DNA of 64,000 nucleotides from positions 62,001 to 126,000 of the forward strand of contig DATBHB010000066.1 in the NCBI GenBank assembly GCA_036557705.1, read 5' to 3'. The translations under genes and the position numbers were made by a program. Shown here piece after piece: positions 24,175-33,347 of this stretch (the stretch's first letter is position 1; every line of letters starts with the position of its first letter). Origin of the DNA: VAZQ01 sp036557705 (GTDB lineage: Bacteria; Pseudomonadota; Alphaproteobacteria; Rhizobiales; Xanthobacteraceae). The notes beneath the pieces were generated by a model that saw only the letters and a list, made by a program, of their open reading frames with translations, was not told the origin of the DNA and did no database searches.

Positions 24175-25411
24175 ATGAGGCAGCTGAATCAACAGTGGCC
24201 CAGTGATCGGAGGCGGCGAGTTTACGAGATCCTCGAACATGGGTCGGCCGGCGACCGGGCGAGCTTGCTGTTCGATCGCGGGATCGTCGTTTTGATCATT
24301 ATCAATTTAAGCGCCGTGACTCTCGAATCGATGCCACCGCTGGCAATCCGGTATCGCCCTTGGTTCAATCTGATCGAATATGGATCGCTGGTCGCGTTCA
24401 CGCTGGAATATGTGTTACGGCTGTGGGCCGCGGTGGAGCACGCGCCCTATCGGCACCTGCCGGCCCGCGCTGCGCGATTTAAATACATCCTCAGTGGTTC
24501 CGGCATCGTCGACCTTTGCGCGGTGCTGCCGTTCTGGTTTGCGTTCCTGCTGCCAGCCGATCTGCGAGTCGTGCTGGTGCTGCGCATGATCCGATTCCTC
24601 AAGATCACCCGTTATTCACCGGCTATGCGGTCTCTGCTCGACGTTCTCTACAGCGAGCGACGCGCCTTATTCGGATGCCTCGTAATCCTCCTCGGCTCGA
24701 CGTTGATCGCGGCCGCCGCGATGCACATCGTCGAAGGACGCGTGCAGCCCGACAAGCTCGGCACCATTCCGGATGCGCTATGGTGGGCGATTACGACACT
24801 GAGCACTGTCGGCTACGGCGACATCGTGCCGGTCACGCCCTTGGGCAGGCTGATTGCGGCCGCGACCATGGTTATCGGTCTGATCATGGTGGCGCTACCG
24901 GTTGGCATCGTTGCCAATGCGTTCTCGGAGGAAAACCACCGCCGTGATTTTGTCATCACCTGGGGCATGGTGGCGCGGGTCCCGTTGTTCTCGGGTCTTA
25001 CCGCCAATGAAATTGCCGATATTATGCGACTGCTGCGAGCGCGGCAGGTCGAAGCCGGGGCCATGATCGTCCGCCGCGGCGAGCCCGGTCATTCAATGTA
25101 TTTTATCGCAGCAGGTGAGGTGGAGATCGAATTGCCGCACGACCGGCGGCGGCTCGGAGCCGGCCATTTCTTCGGTGAGGTCGCGATCTTGCGACGGGCG
25201 CGCCGTTCGGGCCAACGTGACGGCGCTGACCCGCACAAGCCTGCTGGTCCTCGACGCACAGGACCTGCACACGCTCATGAAGCGCGATCCGCGCATTACC
25301 GAGCGCATTCGCGAGGTCGCTCGCAGCCGCATCAAACGCGAACTGGTGACCCCGAAAGGCGACCTCCTCACCGAGGAGATCGAGGAAGAGCAACGGCCGG
25401 AGGAGGTTTAG
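24175..25411 (+). pseudogene. Six-helix K+ channel with cyclic-nucleotide-binding domain, frameshifted
   Basis: From ATG 24175 the frame encodes S1-S6 helices, an Arg-rich S4-like segment (RVVLVLRMIRFLKITRYS), the pore with selectivity filter TLSTVGYGD, then a cNMP-binding domain starting LFSGLTANEIAD with GEPGHSMYFIAAGEVEI and GHFFGEVAIL. After ILRRARRS the frame goes wrong; removing one G from 25209-25211 restores ANVTALTRTSLLVLDAQDL and a natural end at 25411, for about 412 residues. Domain order matches MloK1-type channels. As written, the protein would end in a long aberrant tail to 25461 and lack the end of the ligand domain. Confidence 0.82.
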
Positions 25412-25504
25412 CGGTCTCCTACGCTGGCCGCACCCCGGGGGCGACGCTGGGACGGCCCTGATTCCTCCAGCGCGTTGAGTGCCGCAACCTCAATTCAATT
25501 GGTC

Positions 25505-25518
25505 TTGATGTAGGTCAA
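25505..25518. promoter_or_regulatory. FixK/FNR-type box TTGATGTAGGTCAA
   Basis: One deviation from the consensus; 79 bp upstream of the DUF3775 gene at 25598 (plus strand). Confidence 0.65.
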
Positions 25519-25597
25519 GGCCGCTTAAGCCCGCCGCTGCCAATCTGCCGAGCGAAGGCTTGCGAGTGCAGCTCAGACTCCTGAGCATCCAAGCCGC

Positions 25598-26020
25598 ATG
25601 AGATTGGTCATGCTAGACACCGCGCCGAACCTGTCGATCTCGCCTGAGAAGCTCAGCTTCATCATCGCCAAGGCACGTGAATTCGACGTGAAGGATGTCG
25701 TCACTGATCCCGACGACTCGTCCAACCCCACTGATGATGCGATGCTGGCGGTTCTCGAGGATCATCCCGACGATGCTGTGCTCCAGGAGCTCACCAGCTT
25801 CATCGGATGCCTGACCGAAGACGAGCAGATCGATCTGGTCGCGCTAACGTGGCTCGGTCGCAGCGACGCTACAATCGATGAGTGGGATGAAATCCGAGGA
25901 GAAGCCTCGCGGGCTCACAACAAGCGCACCGCCTCGTATCTTCTCGGAATGCCGCTGCTTTCGAACCATCTTGAGGACGGACTCTCGCAATTCGGCATTT
26001 CATGCGACGATGACGCATGA
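25598..26020 (+). CDS. DUF3775 domain-containing protein
   Basis: 140 residues. The family pattern is clear: SISPEKLSFIIAKAREFDVKD, then ELTSFIGCLTEDEQIDLVALTWLGR and HNKRTASYLLGMPLLSNHLEDGL. Function is unknown; the protein is acidic and soluble. ATG 25610 is an alternative start. It has a FixK-type box upstream and is followed 74 nt later by the host-attachment gene, so the two are likely one transcript. Confidence 0.82.
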   Translation: MRLVMLDTAPNLSISPEKLSFIIAKAREFDVKDVVTDPDDSSNPTDDAMLAVLEDHPDDAVLQELTSFIGCLTEDEQIDLVALTWLGRSDATIDEWDEIRGEASRAHNKRTASYLLGMPLLSNHLEDGLSQFGISCDDDA

Positions 26021-26094
26021 AACTCTGTTGGACAGAAAATCGTAAGCCGTGGGTTTAAATTGCTCTATCGTTTCTCTCAACCTGGGAGTCGAGA

Positions 26095-26538
26095 ATGCTC
26101 GCAATTCCTCATGATGCCTTTGTACTCATCGGTGATGGGCGAAAGGCGCTGTTCCTGCGCAATGCGGGCGATGAGAAATTTCTTAACCTGAAGACCGAAC
26201 GAATCTTCATCGATGAAAACCCGCCCGCCCATGAGCAGGGCACAGACCGCCCAGGCCGCGCGTTCAAGCGTGCATCAACGAATCTCCGGAGTAGCGTGGA
26301 GACCACCGATTGGCATGAGCTCGAGGAGCATCGTTTCGCTCACCGCGTTGCCGCCGCTTTGGAACAGCTCGTGCGTACACACAACGTGAAGGCACTTGTC
26401 GTCGCCGCGCCGCCGCGCACGCTGGCGGACTTGCGACGGGCGTTCCATGCAGATGTGAGTGCTCGGATCATCGCCGAAATTGGCAAGGACCTGACTAAGC
26501 ATCCGGTTGCCGAGATCGAGAAGCATCTTGCCGGATAA
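26095..26538 (+). CDS. Host-attachment (baeRF-like) family protein
   Basis: 147 residues. DAFVLIGDGRKALFLRN at the N-terminus and HNVKALVVAAPPRTLADLRRAF near the middle are typical of the family named after plant-host attachment in Agrobacterium; the fold is related to archaeal release factor 1. The biochemical role is not established, and the name should not be read as proof of host binding. No signal peptide is visible. Confidence 0.82.
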   Translation: MLAIPHDAFVLIGDGRKALFLRNAGDEKFLNLKTERIFIDENPPAHEQGTDRPGRAFKRASTNLRSSVETTDWHELEEHRFAHRVAAALEQLVRTHNVKALVVAAPPRTLADLRRAFHADVSARIIAEIGKDLTKHPVAEIEKHLAG

Positions 26539-26579
26539 CCCGGCGCTGTTTGTTCCGAGCCGCAACCTTCGACCTGATC

Positions 26580-29282
26580 TCATGAGGCATCAAAGGCCAG
26601 CTTCGCGAGGCAGATCTCGGGGTCGTTGGGGTCGGGCGAGACTGCAAAGCCGAGTTCACGACACATCGTGAGCATGGTCGAGTTTTCGCGCAATATCTGG
26701 CCCTCGATGATCTTCAGGCCTTCCGAGCGCGCATAGTCGATGACCTGATGCATCAGCAGCCATCCAAGGCCGCGACCCTTGAAATCGGAGCGGAGCAAGA
26801 TGGCAAATTCGCCGGTCTCGTAATTGGCGTCTGAATGCAGGCGGACGACCCCGAGCATGCTGTTCGTGGCCGTCTCGATGGCAATGAACGCCATGGCGCG
26901 GGCGTAATCGATCTGGGTGAATCGCGCCACGTAGGCATGGCCGAAGTCTTTTACCGGCGCAAAAAACCGCAGCCGCAAATCTTGCTTAGTAACGTGCTCG
27001 AAAAATGCGCCGTAAAGGCGCTCGTCTTCCGGCCGAATCGGGCGCACGAAAACGCGCGTGCTGTCCCGCAGCTCAAGATGGCGTTCCCACTCCTGAGGAT
27101 AAGGCCGGATCGCAAACCGCGGGTGGCCACGGCCCCGCCGCCTATCGGGTGCAAGTGCCGCTACCGAAATCCGCGCATCGACCGCAACGACGCCGCTCCG
27201 ATCGGCGAGGAGCGGGTTGAGGTCGAGTTCGCGAAGCTCCGGCACGTCGGCGGCGAGTTGCGCCAGCTTGACGAGGACCAGCGCCACTGCGTTCTCATCG
27301 GCAGCTGGGACATCGCGATAAGATTTGAGAATACGGGAGACGCGCGTACGGGCAATCAATTGACGCGCGAGGCCGAGATCGAGCGGCGGCAGGGCAAGCG
27401 CTTTGTCATTGATCACCTCAACCGCGGTTCCGCCCTGACCGAACACCACGATCGGACCGAAGGTCGGATCGTCGGCAATGCCGGCGATCAGCTCACGCGC
27501 CTTGGGACGCACGATCATCGGATGGATGGTGACCCCCGTAATCCGCGCCTGCGGCTTCGAGCTGCGCGCCCGCGCCAGGACGTCGGCAGCCGCCTCGCGC
27601 ACCGCCGCCTCGCTGGTCAGGTTGAGCCGAACCCCTCCGACCTCGGATTTGTGCCCGATGTCGGGCGACACGATTTTGACCACGACGGCGTCGCCCCGGG
27701 CGAGCAGGGGAGCAGCTACTTGTGCAGCCTCTTCGGGATCGCGCGCCAGAAGGACGGGCGTAAGAGGGATCGAATAAGCCTTCAGCAGTTCGGCAACCTC
27801 CAGCGGGTCGAGCCATGTCCGTTCCTGTTCAATGACGCGCTGCGCAATACGGCGTGCGGCTTCGACATCCGGTGAAAAATCCGCGGGCAGGCTGGGGGGC
27901 GTTTCCATTAATAGCTCGATCGCCTCGCGATAGCGGACGAGGTGCATGAAGCCGCCAACCGCATCGGACTCGTTCTCGAAATGCGGAATACCCGCCGACT
28001 CGAAGGCGCAACCCGCCCCGCCGTCCTTTCCGATCCAAACCGCGAATGCGGGTTTCGGCCGCAACACAGTGCTCGCGTGCTTGCGTGCTGCGGCCACAAT
28101 GCCCTGGGCAGCATCGGTCGCCGATGCGAGTGCGGTCGGCACATTCATCACCAGGATGGCGTCGCTTCCAGCGTCTTCGAGCAGGATTTCGAAAGCCGCC
28201 GCGTAGCGGGCCGCGTCGGCGTCGCCGACGATGTCAACGGGGTTCGAGCGCGACCAGTTCGGCGGCAGCGCAGCGTCGAGCCGGCGCATGGTCTCCGGCT
28301 TTAGCGAGGCCAGCGTGCCGTTGAGATCTGAAAGCCGATCCACGGCCAACACGCCGATCCCGCCGCCGTTGGTCAGAATCGCGAGCCGCCTGCCGGAAAA
28401 CGGCTTCAAGCGTCCGAGCGTTTCGGCGGCGGCGAACAGCTCCTCAAGATCAAGCACGCGCAGGAGGCCTGCCCTGCGGAACGCCGCATCGTAGACCGCA
28501 TCCGCTCCGGCAAGCGCACCGGTGTGGGTTTGCGCGGCTTTTGCGCCCTGAGCGTGGCGACCAGATTTGACGACTACGACCGGTTTCGTCCGCGCCGCGG
28601 CGCGTGCAGCCGACATGAACTTGCGGGCATCACTGATGGACTCGACGTAGAGCAGAATCGCGCGGGTTGCGCGATCGAGTGCAAAAAAATCCAGAAGATC
28701 GCCGACGTCCACATCGACCATGTCACCGAGCGAGGCGATCGCCGAAAATCCGACATCCCGGACTTTCGCCCATTCGACCATTCCAGCGACAATGGCGCCC
28801 GATTGCGAGATGAGCGCGAGGTCGCCGGCTTGCGGCATGCTGGCGGTAAAGCTCGCATTGAGCCTGGCGCGAGGCGCGAGCACGCCGATGCAATTCGGGC
28901 CGATGAGCCTCAATCCCTTCGGACGTGCAGCCTTTGCGCAGGCATCCGCCAGTGAGCCCGGTCCGTGGCCCAATCCGGCGCTAATGATAATAGCTGCTGG
29001 GGTGCCCTTTTCGGCCGAAGCCGCCACGATGTTTGGGGCCTCCTGCGGAGGAACCGCAATAACGACCAGATCGGGTGCTTCAGGGAGGTCCAGAACCGAA
29101 TTGACCGAGCGAACGCCATCGATCTCCGCATAATACGGATTGACGAGGTGGAGCTTGCCCTCAAAGCCGGCGCTGCGGAGATTTGTCAGAACCGCGTGGC
29201 CCGCCGAGGTGACGCGGGGGCTCGCGCCAACGACCGCAAGCGAGCGCGGGGAAAACAGCTGGTCGAGCCTATAGGTGGACAT
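26580..29282 (-). CDS. ADP-forming acyl-CoA synthetase with C-terminal GNAT domain (Pat-like)
   Basis: 900 residues from ATG 29282 (MSTYRLDQLFSPRSLAVVGAS). Order: CoA-binding (to about 130), succinyl-CoA-ligase-like (about 150-300, with THTGALAGADAVYDAAFRRAG), ATP-grasp (about 480-700, VVKIVSPDIGHKSEVGGV) and a GNAT domain at the end (GRGLGWLLMHQVIDYAR). Pat/PatZ lysine acetyltransferases share this architecture. The kept His in THTGALAG, the position of the phospho-His in active ADP-forming synthetases, suggests it could also be an active synthetase. It is preceded by chaB in an apparent FixK-controlled unit. Confidence 0.88.
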   Translation of the reverse strand: MSTYRLDQLFSPRSLAVVGASPRVTSAGHAVLTNLRSAGFEGKLHLVNPYYAEIDGVRSVNSVLDLPEAPDLVVIAVPPQEAPNIVAASAEKGTPAAIIISAGLGHGPGSLADACAKAARPKGLRLIGPNCIGVLAPRARLNASFTASMPQAGDLALISQSGAIVAGMVEWAKVRDVGFSAIASLGDMVDVDVGDLLDFFALDRATRAILLYVESISDARKFMSAARAAARTKPVVVVKSGRHAQGAKAAQTHTGALAGADAVYDAAFRRAGLLRVLDLEELFAAAETLGRLKPFSGRRLAILTNGGGIGVLAVDRLSDLNGTLASLKPETMRRLDAALPPNWSRSNPVDIVGDADAARYAAAFEILLEDAGSDAILVMNVPTALASATDAAQGIVAAARKHASTVLRPKPAFAVWIGKDGGAGCAFESAGIPHFENESDAVGGFMHLVRYREAIELLMETPPSLPADFSPDVEAARRIAQRVIEQERTWLDPLEVAELLKAYSIPLTPVLLARDPEEAAQVAAPLLARGDAVVVKIVSPDIGHKSEVGGVRLNLTSEAAVREAAADVLARARSSKPQARITGVTIHPMIVRPKARELIAGIADDPTFGPIVVFGQGGTAVEVINDKALALPPLDLGLARQLIARTRVSRILKSYRDVPAADENAVALVLVKLAQLAADVPELRELDLNPLLADRSGVVAVDARISVAALAPDRRRGRGHPRFAIRPYPQEWERHLELRDSTRVFVRPIRPEDERLYGAFFEHVTKQDLRLRFFAPVKDFGHAYVARFTQIDYARAMAFIAIETATNSMLGVVRLHSDANYETGEFAILLRSDFKGRGLGWLLMHQVIDYARSEGLKIIEGQILRENSTMLTMCRELGFAVSPDPNDPEICLAKLAFDAS

Positions 29283-29317
29283 CGCCTTTACGCAGCTTTG
29301 TGGGACGTAGCGCTCTG

Positions 29318-29554
29318 TCAAATGCCGCGCGAGTAAACACCCTCCGCAGCCTTTCGGATCCAGCTGTCACCGACTTTCATATAGCTACGCTTGACCGCAG
29401 CCCACGCAATGCGATGCGCGGCCTCCTCCTGACGCGGATCGCCGCAATGCGAGGCGAAGGCGTGATTGAAGGCATCACGATAGATATTCTGGGCGTGCGA
29501 GGGCAGGTGACGCTGCAAGGCGGGCGGAAGATCAGCGTTTATTCGATAAGGCAT
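29318..29554 (-). CDS. ChaB family protein
   Basis: 78 residues. Pattern LPPALQRHLPSHAQNIYRDAFNHAF, then EEAAHRIAWAAVKRSY, is the ChaB family, named after a putative regulator of the ChaA cation antiporter; its actual role is unclear. It ends 35 nt before the acyl-CoA synthetase start and begins 66 bp from a FixK-type box shared with the divergent usp gene. Confidence 0.88.
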   Translation of the reverse strand: MPYRINADLPPALQRHLPSHAQNIYRDAFNHAFASHCGDPRQEEAAHRIAWAAVKRSYMKVGDSWIRKAAEGVYSRGI

Positions 29555-29620
29555 GAATTTCCTGTCATGAATTAGTGGAAGTACTAGCGCAACGATTGTC
29601 GCAGGCTGGTGTTCGTTTCA

Positions 29621-29634
29621 TTGAGCTATGTCAA
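29621..29634. promoter_or_regulatory. FixK/FNR-type box TTGAGCTATGTCAA between divergent genes
   Basis: Lies 66 bp from the chaB start (minus) and 70 bp from the usp start (plus), almost midway. Two deviations from consensus. Confidence 0.55.
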
Positions 29635-29704
29635 TGATAATTCTGTACTTGGGTGCTTTCGGTAGCCACTGCTGACCAAGGCTGGAATGCAAACCGAGGG
29701 ATAA

Positions 29705-30526
29705 ATGTCCTACGCAGCTCTATTGGTGTACGTTGAGGCTTATGCAAGACCCGAGGAGCGCGTACGGCTCGCTGCGGAGCTTGCCGACCGATTCAAGGCG
29801 CAGCTTATCGGATTATCGGCGCTGGCGATCCCGCCGCCTATTGTCGCCGATGGAATGATCTTGTCGGGTCCAACAGAAACCGACATCAAGCTCATGCAGG
29901 CCAAGTTGGCCGAGAAGGGGGCATGGTTTTGTGGTCTCGCGGGTGGCGAGTCGCGAAAGTCAGAATGGCGCTCAGCGCTGGATTTTCCGTCTAAAGTGCT
30001 CGCGCGGGAGGCTCGGAGTAGCGATCTCGTCGTTATTGGTCAGAAGCCAGAATGGCGAAGCGGGTATCAATCGGTCGATCCCGGTGGGGCGATCCTCAAA
30101 ATGGGTCGGCCAACCCTCGTCGTACCGGAACGAACCGGCACGTTGCGCGCAGATCGCATCGTGCTCGGGTGGAAGGATACGCGCGAAGCGCGCCGAGCAG
30201 CGCGGGACGCGCTCCCATTCCTTCAGAAGGCGACGCGCGTCACGATCGTCGAGGTATGTGAGGAAGGCGAGGAGAAGACCGCATTGGGGCGGCTCGATGA
30301 CGTGGCTCGTTATCTCTCACGCCATCAGGTTGAGGGCGGACTTAAGGTTACGGTTCGGCAGAGCGGCTCAGGCGCAGCCCAGTTGAGTGAGATCGCGCAG
30401 GAGGAGCACGCTGACTTACTTGTCACAGGCGCTTACGGACATAGCCGCCTCGATGAGGGGGTATTCGGCGGCGTAACGCGCGAACTGCTTTCGGATTCTC
30501 CGATCTGCTGCTTGATGTCGCACTGA
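29705..30526 (+). CDS. Universal stress protein (two tandem Usp domains)
   Basis: 273 residues. Two Usp folds: residues 1-140 (weaker) and 145-273, the latter ending LLVTGAYGHSRLDEGVFGGVTRELL, a form of the ATP-binding G-2x-G-9x-G pattern. Cytoplasmic stress-survival protein; in related bacteria such tandem Usp genes are induced by low oxygen. It shares a FixK-type box with the divergent chaB. Confidence 0.88.
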   Translation: MSYAALLVYVEAYARPEERVRLAAELADRFKAQLIGLSALAIPPPIVADGMILSGPTETDIKLMQAKLAEKGAWFCGLAGGESRKSEWRSALDFPSKVLAREARSSDLVVIGQKPEWRSGYQSVDPGGAILKMGRPTLVVPERTGTLRADRIVLGWKDTREARRAARDALPFLQKATRVTIVEVCEEGEEKTALGRLDDVARYLSRHQVEGGLKVTVRQSGSGAAQLSEIAQEEHADLLVTGAYGHSRLDEGVFGGVTRELLSDSPICCLMSH

Positions 30527-30711
30527 CTTGGCACGGGAGAGGGATCGTTAGGGCTATTCTCCAACGCGATGCCGGCACCGGGGTGCGACGATGGGGCAAG
30601 CCTCCCGGGGGTACATTGGCGCGGGACGCGCTGCTTTGACCACAGCGAAGCGCCTGACTTCAACCTTTTGTTTGGATCGACGTCGCTGGCGTTGTCACGT
30701 ACGCACCTGAA

Positions 30712-30725
30712 TTGATCTAGATCAT
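30712..30725. promoter_or_regulatory. FixK/FNR-type box TTGATCTAGATCAT
   Basis: One deviation from consensus; 51 bp upstream of the gene at 30777 (plus strand). Confidence 0.7.
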
Positions 30726-30776
30726 TCCGAACGCCATCGCCACGGCGTATCAAGCCTCATCCGAGTCAACCTTGTG

Positions 30777-31166
30777 ATGTCCGCCATGACCAGACCTATC
30801 CCAGACAAGGCCGAAGTTGCACTCGAATTTCCAGACAAGCTCTACATAGGCACATTCGAGCGGTCGGCGCGCTTCGATGCGCATCTCGATCAGACCGGGG
30901 TGTCACTGACCCTACACCGCACTGGCGAAGCCGACGTCCGCAAATCAGTTCACATGCACTTTCATTATGGTTTATTCGCGGACATCCTGAGCGACCTGGC
31001 CAACACCGTGGCTTCGATGCCGCCGGATGACGCGGATCACCGGGAGGCGCTCCGAGCGGCGGCCAAGGCTCTCTATCGCGCGCTTGAGCCCAAGGGCCAC
31101 GCTAGCGGAAGCCACCCCGCTAGGCTCGACAAAAAGGATTCCAAGAGAACCCCTCTAGGGGCCTAA
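30777..31166 (+). CDS. Conserved hypothetical protein
   Basis: 129 residues with no recognised domain. Central segment FPDKLYIGTFERSARFDAHLD, then VHMHFHYGLFADILSDLANTV and a helix HREALRAAAKALYRAL; the C-terminal 25 residues are basic and disordered-looking. Several His in HMHFHY could bind a metal. ATG 30786 is an alternative start. The strong FixK-type box upstream argues that the gene is real and oxygen-regulated. Confidence 0.6.
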   Translation: MSAMTRPIPDKAEVALEFPDKLYIGTFERSARFDAHLDQTGVSLTLHRTGEADVRKSVHMHFHYGLFADILSDLANTVASMPPDDADHREALRAAAKALYRALEPKGHASGSHPARLDKKDSKRTPLGA

Positions 31167-31491
31167 CTCCTGACGAGAGGTTCTGCTGCGGCACTTGGAA
31201 TGTGGGGCTGCGAATAAACCGCACCACGGGGCGCGTCGCGCCTCTCGGTCTTAAGCCACCGTCGCCACGTCCCGATGATGCCCGATTGGGGACCTTGAAG
31301 TCGGTTCGGATCGAAGCGAGCGGCCGTCGAACGGCTTTCAACTCTGATTTCCGCATATTCCTGCTGCGCGGAATCTCCCACGCGATCCCGACGATTCGCC
31401 CTCCGGGCAACCCCTTAGGCACTTTATCTGAATTTTCCCCGTTTGGCTTCGGGGTTACGAGTGACGATCAGATCGCTGGAGGAAATGGGCC
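31167..31491. other. Leader region of the Crp/Fnr gene, no gene seen
   Basis: 325 bp without a convincing coding frame. I saw no FixK box and no clear sigma-70 promoter, so how the fixK-like gene is driven is not visible; in rhizobia FixJ would bind in this interval. Confidence 0.4.
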
Positions 31492-32175
31492 ATGTTGACG
31501 CAAACCGCAGTCCGCAACTCATCCTGGAACAAGACGACCATGGGGACCGTGCCACCGGCTGTCCCAGCGCCTCATGGCGGTCCGCTTGAAATGATGGGAG
31601 CCCAAATGTCTTTTTCTCGCAACGCCGAGATTTATGGGGAAGACGAGCCAGCCGACTACATCTATCGGGTCGTCAGGGGGGCGGTGCGCACGTACAAGGT
31701 GCTCGCGGACGGCCGGCGCCAGGTCGGAGGCTTTTATCTGCCCGGCGATATGTTCGGCCTCGAACCCGGAGACCAGCACGCGTTCTCGGCCGAGGCTATT
31801 ACCGAATCCAGAGTGCTCGTTATCAAGCGAAGCTCCATAGAGGCGCTGGCCGAGCGCGATAGGGAAGTTGCTCGCCAACTCTGGGGCCTAACAGGCCGCG
31901 AGTTGCGCCGAGTTCAAGATCACATTCTGCTGCTCATCAAGAGCGCGCATGAACGCGTCGCGGCCTTTCTTCTGGAGATGGCAGCGCGAGTGTCTGGCGG
32001 CAATGCGATCGAGCTGCCTATGTCGCGCCAGGATATCGCCGACTACCTTGGCATAACGATCGAAACGGTATCGCGCACGCTGACGCACATGGAAAGCCTC
32101 GCGACTATCGAGGTCCCGTCGTCGCGGCGGATCGTTCTTCGTAACCGGGCTGCCTTAAGCCGGCTCAACGCCTGA
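31492..32175 (+). CDS. fixK: FixK-like Crp/Fnr family regulator
   Basis: 227 residues: a cyclic-nucleotide-binding-type beta-roll (about 40-125, with RGAVRTYKVLADGRRQVGGF and YLPGDMFGLE), a dimer helix, and a helix-turn-helix with recognition sequence ETVSRTLTHM (Glu191, Ser194, Arg195), the ExxSR pattern that reads TTGAT. The protein contains no cysteine, so it cannot hold an Fe-S cluster like FNR nor be redox-controlled through Cys like B. japonicum FixK2. It is the obvious candidate to bind the 13 boxes in this element. A CBS-BON gene follows 44 nt later. Confidence 0.87.
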   Translation: MLTQTAVRNSSWNKTTMGTVPPAVPAPHGGPLEMMGAQMSFSRNAEIYGEDEPADYIYRVVRGAVRTYKVLADGRRQVGGFYLPGDMFGLEPGDQHAFSAEAITESRVLVIKRSSIEALAERDREVARQLWGLTGRELRRVQDHILLLIKSAHERVAAFLLEMAARVSGGNAIELPMSRQDIADYLGITIETVSRTLTHMESLATIEVPSSRRIVLRNRAALSRLNA

Positions 32176-32219
32176 CCGACACGCCCGAACAGAGCAACCC
32201 CCTGATGTAGGAGTTCATC

Positions 32220-32978
32220 ATGAAAGCGCGCGATGTCATGACCTGGGGTATCATATCGGTCGAAGAGGACGCATCGGTAGAGCGAGCGGCCCACTTGATG
32301 CTCCAGAACAAGATCAGTGGATTGCCCGTGGTGAATGCAAAAGGCGCCTTGGTCGGGATCGTGAGCGAAGGCGATTTCCTGCGCCGTACCGAGATCGGAA
32401 CCAAACGGCGGCGACCGCGGTGGCTCGAATTCCTGATTGGTCCGGGGAGGCTCGCAATCGAATATGTCCACGCCGCGGGACGAACGGTGAGCGAAATTAT
32501 GACACCGGATCCCTACACCGTTACTCCCGAGACCTCTCTCGAAGAGATCGTCGATGTGATGGAGCGGCGGCGCATCAAGCGCTTGCCGGTCCTTGAAAAC
32601 AGTAAGCTTGTCGGAATCGTGAGCCGCGCAAATCTCATGCATGCCCTGGCAAGCTTGGCGCGAGAAGCTAAGCCCTCAGCCGACACTGATGCTGCCATTC
32701 GTGATCGCATTCTGGCCGAGGTGGCTAAACAACCATGGGCCCCGCAAATCAATGTCGTGGTGCGAGATGGAGTCGTTGATCTCTCAGGCGTCCTCACCGA
32801 TGAGCGTGAAGGGCAGGCATTCGTTGTCGCCGCCGAAAACGTACCGGGCGTAAAAGTCGTGCACGACCATCTGGTCTGGATCGAACCTTTCTCGGGGATG
32901 GTGCTGGAATCCGAACAGGATGCAGTCCGCGCAGACGTGCCAGATCTCGGATCGTGGACAGCCACGCCCATCGGGTGA
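32220..32978 (+). CDS. CBS-CBS-BON domain protein
   Basis: 252 residues starting MKARDVMTWGIISVEEDA. Two CBS motifs (KISGLPVVNAKGALVGIVSEGDF, IKRLPVLENSKLVGIVSRANL) plus a C-terminal BON domain (VVVRDGVVDLSGVLTDE, GVKVVHDHLVW). It is a paralogue of the protein at 21804-22496 and, at its start, of the remnant at 15457-15618. Position after fixK suggests one transcript. Ligand unknown; adenine nucleotides are usual for the family. Confidence 0.87.
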   Translation: MKARDVMTWGIISVEEDASVERAAHLMLQNKISGLPVVNAKGALVGIVSEGDFLRRTEIGTKRRRPRWLEFLIGPGRLAIEYVHAAGRTVSEIMTPDPYTVTPETSLEEIVDVMERRRIKRLPVLENSKLVGIVSRANLMHALASLAREAKPSADTDAAIRDRILAEVAKQPWAPQINVVVRDGVVDLSGVLTDEREGQAFVVAAENVPGVKVVHDHLVWIEPFSGMVLESEQDAVRADVPDLGSWTATPIG

Positions 32979-33347
32979 ACGCCTTGGTACGCCGCCTCGG
33001 CCGCGACCGATGCCCGATCGGGTGCGTTGCTAAGGCCTGTCGCACACGTTACGAATCTGTCGCATTTACGGAGGGCCGCTCCCGAGCTTCGATACTCCAT
33101 TAGAATCGCTACCTCCAGCTTGGCGCCGAACGCGCGACGAGGTTCCAATAGACCGCACTGATCGCCCCTCTGCCCCCGCCGATGTGCTCGATTACATCGC
33201 GCATCGATGAGCGAAAATACAAGCGCCGGCGGTTCGAGGCGGCAAGGGAAAGTCGCCGGTTCATGACGTATGATCGGCAACGTCACCGGCGGCAGCGTCA
33301 CGGCTGGGTTGATTGAAGCTGATGATTTTTTGGGATGAGGTGTACCC
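32979..33347. other. Intergenic region before phosphoketolase, no gene seen
   Basis: 369 bp. No convincing coding frame, no FixK-type box and no strong hairpin on reading both strands. Presumably holds the promoter of the phosphoketolase gene. Confidence 0.4.

Noticed and set aside
26835..27875. 346-codon plus-strand frame inside the acyl-CoA synthetase gene
   Set aside because: Antisense shadow of a strong gene in GC-rich DNA; the translation has no family features and is rich in Arg, His and Gly.
31167..31491. Possible FixJ-binding site upstream of the FixK-like gene
   Set aside because: I could not identify a sequence close enough to a known FixJ site to call it.
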